A DNA stretch of 6,155 bases from Verrucomicrobia bacterium UBA4286 (lineage in GTDB: Bacteria > Verrucomicrobiota > Kiritimatiellia > RFP12 > UBA1067): assembly GCA_002395905.1 (NCBI GenBank), contig DGVK01000105.1, positions 15,230 through 21,384 on the forward strand, read 5' to 3'. The position numbers and the translations under genes are program-made. Each line of letters starts with the position of its first letter. Position 1 is the first letter of the stretch. Below, one piece after another: positions 1 to 6,030 of this stretch. The notes beneath the pieces are model-generated. The model worked only from the letters and a program-made list of their open reading frames with translations. It did not search any database and had not been told where the DNA came from.

Positions 1-460
1 TCTGCTTGCCGGGCATCGCGTCGAGAGTGAAGCGCGCCGCGACCTCCGAGACGCGTTCCGCGCCCTTGGCGATAACGACGAACTGCACGATGGTTATGAT
101 AAGGAAGATGACGGCGCCTACGATGAAGTTGCCGCCCACGACGAAGTTGCCGAACGTGTAGATGATTTCACCGGCGTCGGCCTTGAGCAGGATGAGCCTG
201 GTCGTCGTGACGTTCAGCGCAAGCCGGAAGAGCGTCGTGAAAAGCAGCATCGACGGGAATGTGGAGAACGCGAGAGCCCGCGGCAGATAAAGCGAAAGCA
301 TGAGCATCACCGTGGAGATGGTGATGTTTATTGCTATCAGGAGGTCCACCATCGGCGTCGGCAGCGGTATTATGAGAAGCCCGATGATGCATACCACAAG
401 GAAGGCGAGCACAAGGTCGCCGAAACGGGAGAAAACATTGGAGATGTTGGTAAGTTTCAT
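1..460 (-). CDS. sctV: T3SS export-gate protein SctV (FHIPEP/FlhA/LcrD family), N-terminal part
   Basis: The first 153 residues plus one base are visible; the gene runs off the left edge, and the family is normally about 690-710 residues. SctV forms a nonameric ring in the inner membrane and docks substrates and gatekeeper. Hydrophobic segments lie near residues 16-33, 38-57, 67-81 and 111-131. Signature blocks are intact: [32 protein letters not shown] (78-91), and [20 protein letters not shown] (106-125), followed by [18 protein letters not shown] and LDAMPGKQ. Flagellar FlhA shares this architecture, but the neighbours are all injectisome genes. I chose ATG 460 (GGAG 11 nt upstream, 5 nt after the previous stop). 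GTG 469 would overlap the stop as GTGA but has GGAG only 2 nt away, so it is less likely. Confidence 0.95.
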   Translation of the reverse strand, partial: MKLTNISNVFSRFGDLVLAFLVVCIIGLLIIPLPTPMVDLLIAINITISTVMLMLSLYLPRALAFSTFPSMLLFTTLFRLALNVTTTRLILLKADAGEIIYTFGNFVVGGNFIVGAVIFLIITIVQFVVIAKGAERVSEVAARFTLDAMPGKQ

Positions 461-465
461 CGTCT

Positions 466-852
466 TCACGTCTCCAGCAACGCCATTCTGTAATGCTCGA
501 ACAGATCGGTGTCTGCAAGCAGACCCTCGATTTCCCGCGCGGCACGGTCGGCGGCGGAAGTCCTTCTTTCCCTGAGAGTGAGAACCGTACGCCTCGCCGC
601 GTCGGCGAATCCCCCTGACGTGCGCAGCGACGGCGGATTGCCCGCCACCAGCGCGCGCATTATGTCGCCATCCACACCCCGGTCGGACGGGAACAGCTCG
701 TCCACCGCCTGCGAAACAGTGGTGGCGCCCGGCAGAAGCGACTTCTGCGCCTCGCCCGCGCCAGGCGAGGAGATCACATCGGCGAATCCTGCGCTGCCGA
801 TTCCGACATCAAAGCGCAACGGCTCGGTCGTCCTTGAAACGTTAAGGCTCAT
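466..852 (-). CDS. sctX: SctX/YscX-like early T3SS export component
   Basis: 128 residues (YscX is about 122). Residues 1-37 look disordered, with no signal peptide. From residue 39 the pattern follows Ysc[18 protein letters not shown] lines up with the YscX block 'Leu-Pro-x-x-Gly-x-x-V...L-x-x-L-Tyr-Pro', then a stretch with Pro73-Pro74, then a helical C-terminus rich in Arg and Leu. The end, [17 protein letters not shown], mirrors the 'LL...D-x-x-L...LL' end of YscX. In Ysc-type systems SctX is exported early, is needed for secretion, and acts with its chaperone SctY near SctV. The gene sits exactly where yscX lies, between sycN and yscV, but no sctY follows. GGAGGT (858-863) is well spaced from ATG 852, which overlaps the chaperone stop (ATGA). 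The call rests on pattern plus synteny; a different small operon protein remains possible. Confidence 0.6.
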   Translation of the reverse strand: MSLNVSRTTEPLRFDVGIGSAGFADVISSPGAGEAQKSLLPGATTVSQAVDELFPSDRGVDGDIMRALVAGNPPSLRTSGGFADAARRTVLTLRERRTSAADRAAREIEGLLADTDLFEHYRMALLET

Positions 853-1220
853 TGCGCACCTCCAAACTCGCCGGCCAGCCGCCACAGCACGCCAAACACC
901 CCGCTCATCTGCGGCAAGGTCACGTCCCGTTCGGCAAGTCTCACCGCAAGAATCCCTTCTTGCGTCCGCGGCAGCACCGCCGCGCGGACGGCGAACCCGT
1001 GCCGCGCATCGGGATGCGAACATGAAAGAAGCCTCTTCACGTCGCCGCAGCGGAACGTTACGGACATCACAAGCTCTGCGCCCGTGTATTCCAGGCGGAG
1101 CGAAGCGCCGGTCTCGAAGCGCAGCGCCGCAGCGCCGCGCCCGCCGAGAGAGAGGCTTTCAAGCCCCGCCCCGCGGCCGAAATCGGCTATAACCGCGTCC
1201 ATCCATGCAGGCGCTGTCAT
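849..1220 (-). CDS. SycN/CesT-like T3SS chaperone, probably for the gatekeeper
   Basis: 123 residues, the same length as Yersinia SycN as I recall it. The N-terminal helix (PAWMDAVIADFGRGAGLESL) resembles SycN's start, with Trp, an Ile-rich turn and Phe before 'Gly-Leu/Val'. Two strands follow (AALRFETGASLRLEY and ELVMSVTFRCGD), as is typical of CesT/SycN chaperones. The C-terminal part, AVRLAERDVTLPQMSGVFGV followed by LWRLAGEF, resembles SycN's 'V-x-L-x-E-R-x-x-T-L-P' stretch closely. SycN works with YscB to bind the YopN N-terminus. Its place directly after sctW, with a 4-nt ATGA overlap, fits the same job here. GGAGGT (1226-1231) lies 5 nt before the ATG. The chaperone class is well supported. 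The SycN assignment is based on remembered sequence and gene order. Confidence 0.75.
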   Translation of the reverse strand: MTAPAWMDAVIADFGRGAGLESLSLGGRGAAALRFETGASLRLEYTGAELVMSVTFRCGDVKRLLSCSHPDARHGFAVRAAVLPRTQEGILAVRLAERDVTLPQMSGVFGVLWRLAGEFGGAQ

Positions 1221-2389
1221 GCGGCACCTCCTTCGGCCTCGTCGTTCTCCTGCGAGATCAAATCGTCCAGATGATCCTGCGCCGCGTCCACCAGACGCTG
1301 GCGGTCGCCTTCGCGCGCGAAAAGACGCGGCGACAGCTTTCGGAAGAGCGCCGTGAGTTCGCGGGCGAAATCCATGCGCGCCAGAAGCGCTTTGATGCCG
1401 CAATCGCCTATGAGATTCGCGATCGCAGGCGAGGCGACAAACGCCTGCTCGGTGAGATCCAGCACGCGCTCGGCCATCCCTTCGCCGTCAAGAAGGCACG
1501 TCTCCCCGAACTGTTTCCCCATGCGCCGCCCGAGCGCGACAAGCGCGTCAAGGACGGTCTGGAGAACCTGCACGCACTGCAGATCGGTGAGAATCCGCCC
1601 AAGAGCGGCCGCTTCGAGCGACGGGACGGACGACTTAAGGTCGGCGCCGCAGCCCGCTATCAGAAAATCGATGGCGTCCTTCAGCCCGGCAGGGCCGCGC
1701 GCCGCCAGAAGCGAGCGGAAACAGTCCTGCGGTTTGGTGAAGCCCACCACTTCGCTGCGGTACATGTCGCGCAGCTCGCGCATTTCCTCCGGCGACGTCG
1801 CCCGCGCGTTCACTTCCTCGGCCAGATTTATGCCCGCCTTGATCTCGGCGCCCTTCTCGGCCATCAACATGGTCTTGGCCTGACGCACCAGATCGCGAAG
1901 CTCGTTTTCGCCGGCGCCCAGCATCTGCTCCAGCAGGTCGAGCATGGCGAACTGGTGGCTGGGGTCGGTGGATTCGCGCGAGAGATCGCGGACGAGCCCG
2001 TCCGCCCCGGAAAGCATCCCCGACCGTTGAAGCTGGCGCAGCGTCTGGATGAACTTGTCCAGCCGCTCACGGCCGGGCATGTCGGGCATCATCGACTGCC
2101 ACGCCTCCAGCGCACGGACGAACGCCGCGCGCATGCCCTGCATCGGCCCCATTCGCCTGTCGGCGAGCTTCTTCGCCGTCTTTTCCTCGAACTGGAACGA
2201 AAGCTCTTCCATTGAATCCATCAATTCGGCCATCGGGTCGCTCTCGACCACGAACGCGGTGCCCATCAACTCGCCCCTGGCGGGCGCCGCCGCGACAGGC
2301 TGTTCGCGCGCAAGGCTCTGCGCCATCTGCGCAGCCTCGGCGCCGGCCGCATATGTCTGCCGGAGAATCTGTGCCGCGTCGAACGCCAT
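1217..2389 (-). CDS. sctW: T3SS gatekeeper SctW (YopN/SepL/CopN family) with fused TyeA-like domain
   Basis: 390 residues. Gatekeepers sit at the cytoplasmic export gate, block premature effector export and set translocator-before-effector order. Residues 1-40 are Ala/Gln-rich and likely hold the secretion signal and chaperone-binding region. Residues about 45-285 match the HrpJ-type helical domain, including the typical block YRSEVVGFTKPQDCFRSLLA (210-229), then LKDAIDFLIAGCGADL (236-251) and LGRILTDLQCVQVLQTVLDA (263-282). Residues about 290-378 are TyeA-like: MAERVLDLTEQAF, FARELTALFRKLSPRLF, and a closing RQRLVDAAQDHLDDLI. In Yersinia, TyeA is a separate protein; the one-chain form is the usual one elsewhere. 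I chose ATG 2389 because it has GGAGGA 7 nt upstream and overlaps the preceding stop. An upstream in-frame ATG at 2455 would add 22 residues but lies deep inside the previous gene. Chaperone and SctX-like genes follow. Confidence 0.9.
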   Translation of the reverse strand: MAFDAAQILRQTYAAGAEAAQMAQSLAREQPVAAAPARGELMGTAFVVESDPMAELMDSMEELSFQFEEKTAKKLADRRMGPMQGMRAAFVRALEAWQSMMPDMPGRERLDKFIQTLRQLQRSGMLSGADGLVRDLSRESTDPSHQFAMLDLLEQMLGAGENELRDLVRQAKTMLMAEKGAEIKAGINLAEEVNARATSPEEMRELRDMYRSEVVGFTKPQDCFRSLLAARGPAGLKDAIDFLIAGCGADLKSSVPSLEAAALGRILTDLQCVQVLQTVLDALVALGRRMGKQFGETCLLDGEGMAERVLDLTEQAFVASPAIANLIGDCGIKALLARMDFARELTALFRKLSPRLFAREGDRQRLVDAAQDHLDDLISQENDEAEGGAA

Positions 2390-3027
2390 CAGAAGATCCT
2401 CCCCTGGAATTGACCGCATCCTCGGTTCGCCGAACGCGACGCCCCTTCCATCCACACGACCGACGGCCCGTAGAATGTGAAGAACAGTTCACGCGGTCCG
2501 CGCGGCAGAAGAATATCAAGAACCGACAGTCTGGGGCAGAACCCGGTCGGCGGCCTGCCTGTCCACGCGACTACGGCCTCCGGCCTTACAGACAGTGTTT
2601 CGCCATCCGCCAGCACTATGCGCGCCGTGCGCGACGCCGTGGCCATCACGACCCACGCCTGGCCGTCCCCGCCGGGCAGCCGGAATTCCGTCGCGCAAAG
2701 CGCACTGCGCGTACTCATCGGCACGGCTTTCACCAGCTGCGCGTCCTTGCGCGCGGCGGCAGGCGCGACAAGCACCTTGCCGGCGACCGCGAAGACGGGC
2801 GCGGCGCACGGTATGTGAGTGAGGAACGGACGCGACGAATCGGCGCATCTGGCCGCGCCTGTCGTCTCGACCAGATCGAGAACCGCCCTGTCGCGCACGC
2901 ACCATCCGCTGCGACGGCGGCGGACGGCCCTGCCGAAGAAAGCCGCCGGCTGGCTGCGGCCCATGAGCCACAGTCCGGCACCGACTTCGGCGAAACCGCC
3001 TTCGATTCTAGCCGCCTCTTCGATCAT
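2389..3027 (-). CDS. AIM24-like protein of unknown function within the T3SS operon
   Basis: 212 residues, no signal peptide, no membrane span, six cysteines (positions 43, 61, 74, 111, 164, 204). The C-terminal half (about 125-197) reads like the AIM24 (DUF124) beta-sandwich family: ADGETLSVRPEAVVAWTG followed by a strand-rich segment and LFFTFYGPSVVWMEG, matching the family pattern of Gly-Glu plus 'V-x-P-x-x-V-A-W' and a closing 'F-x-G-x-x-x-V-W'. The N-terminal half (strand-like VLVAPAAARKDAQLV around 85-99) may be a diverged first half of the same fold. AIM24 proteins are widespread in bacteria, mostly uncharacterised, and not a standard T3SS part. The ATG at 3027 overlaps the secretin stop (ATGA) and has only a weak purine-rich leader, so translation probably depends on coupling. 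The stop overlaps the SctW start by 1 nt (TGATG). The domain call is moderate; the role in secretion is inferred only from position. Confidence 0.65.
   Translation of the reverse strand: MIEEAARIEGGFAEVGAGLWLMGRSQPAAFFGRAVRRRRSGWCVRDRAVLDLVETTGAARCADSSRPFLTHIPCAAPVFAVAGKVLVAPAAARKDAQLVKAVPMSTRSALCATEFRLPGGDGQAWVVMATASRTARIVLADGETLSVRPEAVVAWTGRPPTGFCPRLSVLDILLPRGPRELFFTFYGPSVVWMEGASRSANRGCGQFQGRIF
2397..2402 (-). promoter_or_regulatory. Shine-Dalgarno that fixes the sctW start
   Basis: The minus strand reads GGAGGATCTTCTG directly before the ATG at 2389. GGAGGA sits 7 nt from that ATG and so supports it over the in-frame ATG at 2455. The site lies inside the end of the AIM24-like coding region. 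Confidence 0.75.
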
Positions 3028-4946
3028 TCGCCGTCTGTCTTCTTCCCTTCTTCTTCAAGCTTGGCCTTCTCGGCCGATTCTTCGGCCTTCCATTCGCGAA
3101 TCGCCTCCAAAAGCTTGCGCTTGCGGCGCTGCCTGTCGATCTGCCGCATCTCCCTGCCGTGGTCGATTTCGGCTTTGCGGCGCTCTATTGTGTCGTCGGC
3201 CTTCTCGTCGCGGCGCTCTGCATTGTCCTTGCGCTCCAGATCGCGCCTTTCGCGTTCCTTGTCGCTCGCGTCGGCGTCGTCCTGCATCTTCTCGGCCTCG
3301 ACGATGTCCCTCAGCCGCATCGCCTGTATGCGCGCGACCATCTCCTGGTCGAGATCGACTATGTGGGGCGTGAGCACGAACATGCGCTGCACGGTCTCTT
3401 TGCGGGTCGACGCGCCGCCGAAAATCCATCCTATGAGAGGAAGGTCCCGCAAATACGGAATCCCCCACCCGGCTGTTTCGTCTATATCGCGCAGATACCC
3501 GGCGAGCATTATCGACTCGTCTTCGAAAACCGCCGTCTGCGTCTGCAGCGTGGACGAGCGGGACATGGGCATCGCATCCACGGTTATGGACTCGAACCCG
3601 CCGTCGTCCAGTTCAAGCGAAAGCCACACCTGGTTCGGGATGTTGGTCGAAATCGACGGCAGTATCCTCGGCTTGACCTGAAGCTTCGTCCCGGCCGACA
3701 CCTCCTCCAGCGCCGCCACCTCGGTGCCGACGACCTTCGCATGGTAGGTCTGCTTGTCGGTCATCTCCGCAGCGAGGTTGTTCACGGTGAGAAGCGAGGT
3801 GCGGGAGATGGACCGCGCCCTGCCCTTGTCGCGAAGCGCCGTGAGAGACGCGGCGAGGCTGTATGACGAATGTATGTGGGTGAGCGCCCCCGCCAGCCCT
3901 TTGCCCGCAACGTTGCCGGGCGAGAACAGGTTGGCCGCGTTCTGCCCCGCGCCTATGTCGGAGTGGCCGTGTCTCGTGGAACCCGCGAGCGAAAGCTGCC
4001 AGTCGAGCGCGTCCTTGCGCGACAGCTCGACGACTGTTATGTCGATCTCCACGAGCTTCTGCGGCACGTCAAGCTCCTTTATCAGATTCCCGTACATCTC
4101 CATGCGCGAAGAGACGTCGCGCACGACGACGGCGTTCAACCGGTTTTCGGCGCGGATCATCGGGCGGATCATCGAGCTCTGCTGCCACTCCAGCGATGAA
4201 ATGGCGTTCGTCGACCCTGCCTCGCGCGTCTTGGCCGTCGAAGAACCGTTCATTATGTCTTCGAGAAGCGTCGCGACGCCGCGTATGGTAAGAGCGGATT
4301 CTGGACTGCTCACGTTAAAGTTGACATCGTCCGCCCAGGTGTACCTGAGCGGGAATATCCGCGCCTCGATCTCGGTGTAGGTGCGCTTCTCCCTGAGCCT
4401 GTCGGCCTTTGCGATCATCTCCGAAACGAGCGACACGTAGCGCGGCGGACCGGAGACCATCACGAGTTCGTCGCCTGAAGTGGTTTTGAGCGGGAAACGC
4501 TGGTCCTCGACGCCGAGTTCGGCGAGCATGGTCCTTACCTCGCCCGCCTTCATGTACTGCAGGTCGACCAGTATCGTCGAAATCTCGCCTGAGCCGTAGA
4601 TGTAGAGCGCGGCGCCGTCGTAATACCACATGAGATTGTGGGTCGTGGCGATCTTGTCGAGGAACTCCGCCGGCGCGACATCCTTGAAATCGCCGGAGAA
4701 CACGCCGCCCACAGACGGCGACATGACGACCGAAAGCCCTTCTGCGACGGCGAACGTGTCAAGCGCCGTCCTGAGATCCATGTCGCGCGCGACAAGCGTG
4801 TACGCCGGAAGCCTCCACGGTATAGTCACCGCCAGAACGGGCCGCGCGGACAGCATGGCGAAACCGGCGACAGCCGCAAAAAGCGCAGAACGCAAAACCT
4901 TCGCGCCGGTCGCCCCCAGTCTCATGTACAGATGATTCATTTCCAT
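3024..4946 (-). CDS. sctC: T3SS outer-membrane secretin SctC with long charged C-terminal tail
   Basis: 640 residues. SctC forms the multimeric outer-membrane ring of the injectisome. A Sec signal peptide is clear: basic n-region, hydrophobic residues 21-38, likely cleavage after Ala39 (VLA motif). Residues about 45-125 are the T3SS-type N0 domain (TALDTFAVAEGLSVVM, later LMWYYDGAALYIY). Residues 126-185 look like N1. Residues about 195-300 look like the N3-type ring domain, with an inserted Ser/Thr/Asn-rich loop at 233-255. Residues about 300-530 are the secretin core, with the typical closing block around PYLRDLPLIGWIFGG (497-511) and MFVLTPHIVDL (522-532). The final 108 residues are described separately. 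ATG 4946 has GAGGA 7 nt upstream; Met3 and Met8 are less well placed. It starts 10 nt after the chaperone stop, and its TGA overlaps the next ATG by 4 nt. The secretin identity is very secure. Confidence 0.95.
   Translation of the reverse strand: MEMNHLYMRLGATGAKVLRSALFAAVAGFAMLSARPVLAVTIPWRLPAYTLVARDMDLRTALDTFAVAEGLSVVMSPSVGGVFSGDFKDVAPAEFLDKIATTHNLMWYYDGAALYIYGSGEISTILVDLQYMKAGEVRTMLAELGVEDQRFPLKTTSGDELVMVSGPPRYVSLVSEMIAKADRLREKRTYTEIEARIFPLRYTWADDVNFNVSSPESALTIRGVATLLEDIMNGSSTAKTREAGSTNAISSLEWQQSSMIRPMIRAENRLNAVVVRDVSSRMEMYGNLIKELDVPQKLVEIDITVVELSRKDALDWQLSLAGSTRHGHSDIGAGQNAANLFSPGNVAGKGLAGALTHIHSSYSLAASLTALRDKGRARSISRTSLLTVNNLAAEMTDKQTYHAKVVGTEVAALEEVSAGTKLQVKPRILPSISTNIPNQVWLSLELDDGGFESITVDAMPMSRSSTLQTQTAVFEDESIMLAGYLRDIDETAGWGIPYLRDLPLIGWIFGGASTRKETVQRMFVLTPHIVDLDQEMVARIQAMRLRDIVEAEKMQDDADASDKERERRDLERKDNAERRDEKADDTIERRKAEIDHGREMRQIDRQRRKRKLLEAIREWKAEESAEKAKLEEEGKKTDGE
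3027..3350 (-). other. Charged helical C-terminal extension of SctC (residues 533-640)
   Basis: Beyond the last secretin beta block, the protein continues for 108 residues made mostly of Arg, Lys, Glu and Asp, for example KERERRDLERKDNAERRDEK and IDRQRRKRKLLEAIREWKAE. There are very few hydrophobic positions and no Pro, which suggests a long single alpha-helix or coiled coil. The usual end of an SctC is a shorter S domain that binds a pilotin lipoprotein. This tail occupies that place, but no sequence resemblance to known S domains is apparent. The extended helix is a sequence-based inference. Confidence 0.75.
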
Positions 4947-4956
4947 CGCAAAGTCC

Positions 4957-5367
4957 TCATGGTCTTATCATCAACAGTTCATCCTCCGCGGTTCCCGGCG
5001 CATCGCCGCCACGCAACGCATCCACCCTGGCCCGCCACCAGTCGCAGGAGTCGAGAAACGACTCGAAAAACCTCCGAAGTTCGCCCGAACCGGCGTCGGC
5101 GGGAGCTTCCTGCCAAAGGAAGGCGCCGCCGTCGCTCTGCCACGAGAGGACGGCATCCTCTTTCAATATGCGGCCGGCGGCATACCCCGCCAGGACCGGC
5201 AGAATCGAAGTGTCGGCGGAGAGCGGGAGCCTGAGCACAAGACGGCCGTCCCGCTCTTCGGCATAGACCTCGGCCCCGTCCACGCTGAGCACGGACGAAA
5301 CAGAGCCGTCGGACACCTTTCCGGGGTATCCTACAGCCGCCACAAGTCTCGCTATCGCCGTGTTCAC
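4957..5367 (-). CDS. Class I T3SS chaperone-like protein, possibly YscB-like partner of the gatekeeper chaperone
   Basis: 136 residues, acidic, cytoplasmic (no signal or membrane segment). The pattern is that of small alpha/beta T3SS chaperones. An N-terminal helix (MNTAIARLVAAVGYPG) leads into a first strand pair (SSVLSVDGAEVYAEE) and a second (GRLVLRLPLSA). A central helix with AGYAAGRILKEDAVL precedes a strand (GAFLWQEAP), and a C-terminal helix contains FFESFLDSCDWWRARVDAL. Known family members dimerise and hold secreted partners partly unfolded. Length and position directly before the secretin gene match YscB, which precedes yscC in Yersinia and forms a heterodimer with SycN to escort YopN; a SycN-like gene lies downstream. 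Adjacency to the EspA-like genes makes a filament-subunit chaperone an equally fair alternative, and InvB/Spa15-type chaperones look similar. The start is GTG (5367) with AGGAA 6 nt upstream; no other start fits in frame. The gap to the upstream gene is 25 nt. Confidence 0.6.
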   Translation of the reverse strand: MNTAIARLVAAVGYPGKVSDGSVSSVLSVDGAEVYAEERDGRLVLRLPLSADTSILPVLAGYAAGRILKEDAVLSWQSDGGAFLWQEAPADAGSGELRRFFESFLDSCDWWRARVDALRGGDAPGTAEDELLMIRP

Positions 5368-5392
5368 CTTCGCTTCCTGCCCGCCCCTCCTT

Positions 5393-6016
5393 CTACAAGT
5401 TGTTCACATTTCCGATCATCGTCGTGTTCAGGCTCTTGAGCACGTTCGAGATCATGTCGTACGCCTGGTCGCGCTTGTTCGTGAGCGACTGCAGCTCTAT
5501 CATCTTCTGCTGGCTGAACGTGTTCTTCTCGTCCATCTTCGATTCGAGCTGCGTGATGAAGTCGTCGTACATGATGTCGTCCGAGTCGGGATTGCCCGAG
5601 ACGCGGACGTAGCTGATGCCGTTGGCGATGACGCCCATGTCCACCAATGCGGTTTTGTACGTGTCCCCCGGGTATGCGGCATTGTCGCTGGAAACCTTGT
5701 AGTTGTTCAGGGAACGGGCGGAAGTCCCCGCCTCCTTGAGCTCGTCCGGCCATTTCAGCACTTCGGTTTCGATTTCGGTCAACGCTTTCAGTTGGGCGGA
5801 AGTCGTGTTCATCTCCTCCATGAGCGCGATGATGTCCGTCTCGAGCTTGGACGCGCGGTTGAGGCAGATTGCCATCACGAGCTGCCCGATAGAAAGCTGC
5901 CTGAGCGACCCATCGGCGTTCTCCACGCCTTCGACAGTGTAGAAGTTCGCCGTGAGGTACCGCCCCGTCTCGGGATTGACCATGGACAGGTCGAATGTGT
6001 CTATTCCGATTGCCAT
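5393..6016 (-). CDS. EspA/SseB-like T3SS filament or needle-tip protein, second paralogue
   Basis: 207 residues, the usual size for EspA/SseB (about 190-200). There is no signal peptide or membrane span, as expected for a T3SS substrate. Residues 38-90 form a long amphipathic helix (LSIGQLVMAICLNR, then an acidic heptad-rich stretch ending LKWPDEL). Residues about 100-150 are polar and Gly/Asp/Asn-rich, with little predicted helix. Residues 152-197 form a second long helix containing LQSLTNKRDQAYDMIS. This helix, variable middle, helix layout with a Pro-Asp-Glu after the first helix is what I recall for EspA and SseB, the hydrophilic translocators that polymerise into a sheath on the needle. 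The match is structural and pattern-based, so the family call is an inference. The ATG at 6016 has an excellent AAGGAGG 7 nt upstream, so high expression is likely. A different secreted coiled-coil substrate is the main alternative. Confidence 0.6.
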   Translation of the reverse strand: MAIGIDTFDLSMVNPETGRYLTANFYTVEGVENADGSLRQLSIGQLVMAICLNRASKLETDIIALMEEMNTTSAQLKALTEIETEVLKWPDELKEAGTSARSLNNYKVSSDNAAYPGDTYKTALVDMGVIANGISYVRVSGNPDSDDIMYDDFITQLESKMDEKNTFSQQKMIELQSLTNKRDQAYDMISNVLKSLNTTMIGNVNNL

Positions 6017-6023
6017 TTCAGTT

Positions 6024-6030
6024 CCTCCTT
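6024..6030 (-). promoter_or_regulatory. Strong Shine-Dalgarno for the second EspA-like gene
   Basis: The minus strand reads TAAGGAGGAACTGAA directly before the ATG at 6016, giving a consensus AAGGAGG with 7 nt spacing. It is the best ribosome binding site in the window and partly overlaps the TAA stop of the upstream paralogue. This fits a structural subunit made in many copies. Confidence 0.85.

Noticed and set aside
853..1023. Extended start for the SctX-like gene at 1023
   Set aside because: The added residues are Arg/Ala-rich shadow of the overlapping chaperone gene. ATG 852 has GGAGGT at good spacing.
1221..1403. Extended start for the SycN-like chaperone at 1403
   Set aside because: The extra residues are out-of-frame shadow of SctW. 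ATG 1220 has its own GGAGGT and the length then equals that of SycN.
1205..2215. Plus-strand open frame of 336 codons opposite sctW
   Set aside because: It is His/Arg/Leu-rich without a family pattern, lies entirely opposite SctW, and has no separate operon context.
2390..2455. 22-residue N-terminal extension of SctW from an upstream ATG
   Set aside because: It would overlap the AIM24-like gene by 67 nt, whereas ATG 2389 has a well-spaced GGAGGA and a stop-start overlap like its neighbours.
2212..3681. Long plus-strand open frame of 489 codons opposite the AIM24-like and sctC genes
   Set aside because: Its translation is Arg/Ser-rich and low in complexity, has no recognisable domain, and lies antisense to clearly conserved genes. 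Open antisense frames are expected in GC-rich DNA.
4937..4960. Seven-codon ORF starting with ATG at 4960 that overlaps the chaperone stop and the sctC start
   Set aside because: It is too short to judge, has no binding site of its own, and simply overlaps the sctC Shine-Dalgarno region; chance is the simplest explanation.
5368..5392. Possible terminator or promoter in the largest intergenic gap
   Set aside because: The 25 nt are purine-rich on the coding strand, with no inverted repeat, no U-run and no room for a promoter; they look like ribosome-binding sequence only.
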